Source: Anaerolinea sp. (GTDB taxonomy: Bacteria; Chloroflexota; Anaerolineae; JAAEKA01). Taken from it: a DNA stretch of 14,990 bases. The translations under genes were made by a program, and so were the position numbers. The notes under the pieces are model-generated. The model was not told where the DNA came from and ran no database searches. It saw nothing but the letters and a program-made list of their open reading frames with translations. Every line of letters begins with the position of its first letter. Position 1 is the first letter of the stretch. The stretch lies in assembly GCA_014879765.1 (NCBI GenBank), contig JACSRL010000304.1, forward strand, positions 1 to 14,990, in the 5' to 3' direction. Shown here piece by piece: positions 14,123-14,990 of this stretch.

Positions 14123-14990
14123 TCACCGCGTCACCGCCGGCAGATAGACCGGCCACGCGCCCCGCGTGATGGTCACTGGCAGCGCGGGCTGGCCGTCCTC
14201 ATCCACGGCGGTGAAGACGATGCGATAGGCGCCGGGCTGGATGAAGCCGTCGTACTGGGCGACAAAGATGCCGTCGTTGTTGCCGTCCAGCAACTGCACC
14301 GGCGGGACCGGCTGCACCAATTCCTGGCCATCTTCGGGCGGCACGAAGTCGGGCGGATAGATCAGCACGGCCACGGCTTCGATGTTGCTGTCGGCGCGCA
14401 CCTGCGCCCGCAGCACGCCCTCCCCGCTGCTGTCCCAGGTCGCCTCGGCCCACTCGATCAGCGGCGGCTGCCAGACAGGGCCAGGGAACGTGCCGGCGTC
14501 GCCAAAACCGCGCTGCGCAGCGACGCGGCCATCGTCGGTGGTGTATCGGCCGTCGCCGTTGTCATCCAGCCATGCATCCTGGCCGGGATGGGCCGCGTAG
14601 GCCGACCAACGCGCCGTGAAGAAGGCGCTGGCCACGCTCAGGTCGCTGGCTAGCACGCTCAAGAAGGCATCCGAGAAGTAGGCGCCGCGTGCGGAGGCAT
14701 AGGCCGGCGCCAGGGCGCTGGTGGAGGTCACGATTACCCGCCCCGGGCCAGAGATCGACTGGCCGCGCTGGATGAAGCTGCCGGCCCGGCACGCCTCGAT
14801 GACGACGTTGATCAGCACATCGTCCACGGCCTGCTCTACCTCGCTGAGCCAGCCATTCAGTTCATCGGCATCGAGCACTTCGGTGACGCCGTTGACGAAG
14901 AATTGATCGTTGTCCCCATGATCCATCATGTAGAGGGTGAGCGCCCGGCCAGGCTCCAGCAGCGACGGCGCCCACTCGGTGATGGCATAT
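14123..14990 (-). CDS. Secreted C13 caspase-like protease, C-terminal part (runs off window)
   Basis: The frame is open from the window edge (YAITEWAPSLLEPGRALTLY...) to the TGA at 14123-14125, giving 288 residues; the true N-terminus lies outside. The dyad His (MMDHGD, codon 14918-14920) and Cys (EACRAGSF, codon 14789-14791) of a C13-type protease are present. So are the EF-hand-like loop DDNGDGRYTTDD, the beta-rich C-terminal domain, and the tail VYLPAVTR. By eye it matches the C-terminus of the LRR protease at roughly four of five residues, with long identical DNA stretches and a net two-codon deletion near residue 160 of the visible part. A methionine at 14929 falls inside the protease domain and is not the start. 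By analogy with its neighbours, a linker and an N-terminal repeat domain are expected upstream, but this cannot be seen. It precedes the RCC1-protease gene in the same probable operon. Confidence 0.9.
   Translation of the reverse strand, partial: YAITEWAPSLLEPGRALTLYMMDHGDNDQFFVNGVTEVLDADELNGWLSEVEQAVDDVLINVVIEACRAGSFIQRGQSISGPGRVIVTSTSALAPAYASARGAYFSDAFLSVLASDLSVASAFFTARWSAYAAHPGQDAWLDDNGDGRYTTDDGRVAAQRGFGDAGTFPGPVWQPPLIEWAEATWDSSGEGVLRAQVRADSNIEAVAVLIYPPDFVPPEDGQELVQPVPPVQLLDGNNDGIFVAQYDGFIQPGAYRIVFTAVDEDGQPALPVTITRGAWPVYLPAVTR

Overview
The window reads as chromosomal DNA from a GC-rich bacterium, most likely a Chloroflexota member of the Anaerolineae/Caldilineae type. The reasons are the secreted multidomain proteins with Thr-Pro-Asn-Thr-Pro linkers, the C-terminal tails of the form LPLIxR, the pre-peptidase (PPC) domains and the REP-like palindromic intergenic repeats. 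This assignment is inference; there is no rRNA or other marker gene here. Every gene I can support lies on the minus strand, so transcription runs from high to low coordinates.

Right-hand part (14990 to 5138): three secreted caspase-like proteases of the legumain/GPI8 (C13) type in a row. The first (14123 to beyond the window edge) shows only its protease and C-terminal part. The second (10612-14088) starts 34 bases downstream of the first, probably in one operon; it has a signal peptide, 11 RCC1-type repeats, a Thr/Pro linker, a PPC domain, a C13 protease domain and a short LPLIVR tail. The third (5138-10177, 1679 residues) has a signal peptide, about 38 plant-receptor-type leucine-rich repeats, a fibronectin-III domain, a Thr/Pro linker, a PPC domain, a C13 protease domain and a YLPLIGR tail. 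The two complete proteins share one back-half design under unrelated repeat front ends, which suggests a surface protease family that diversifies by swapping recognition domains.

Intergenic repeats: the LRR-protease gene is flanked by two related, oppositely oriented palindrome-rich elements (about 5007-5121 and 10308-10436). Their terminal hairpins differ by paired, structure-preserving changes. A different 118-bp inverted-repeat element (10470-10587) lies just downstream of the RCC1-protease gene. A train of palindromes fills 311-420.

Left-hand part (4970 to 1): an apparent two-gene operon from a good sigma-70-type promoter at 4935-4963. The first gene encodes a four-helix membrane protein with an SPFH/Band-7-like N-terminal region and a C-terminal coiled coil (3042-4847). 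The second encodes a soluble SPFH-like, long coiled-coil protein capped at both ends by zinc ribbons (396-2957). A third, partial zinc-ribbon gene (1-234) follows after the palindrome train. These probably form a membrane-associated SPFH scaffold. No functional link to the secreted proteases is visible beyond adjacency and shared strand. No tRNA, rRNA, CRISPR array, transposase or phage gene was seen.
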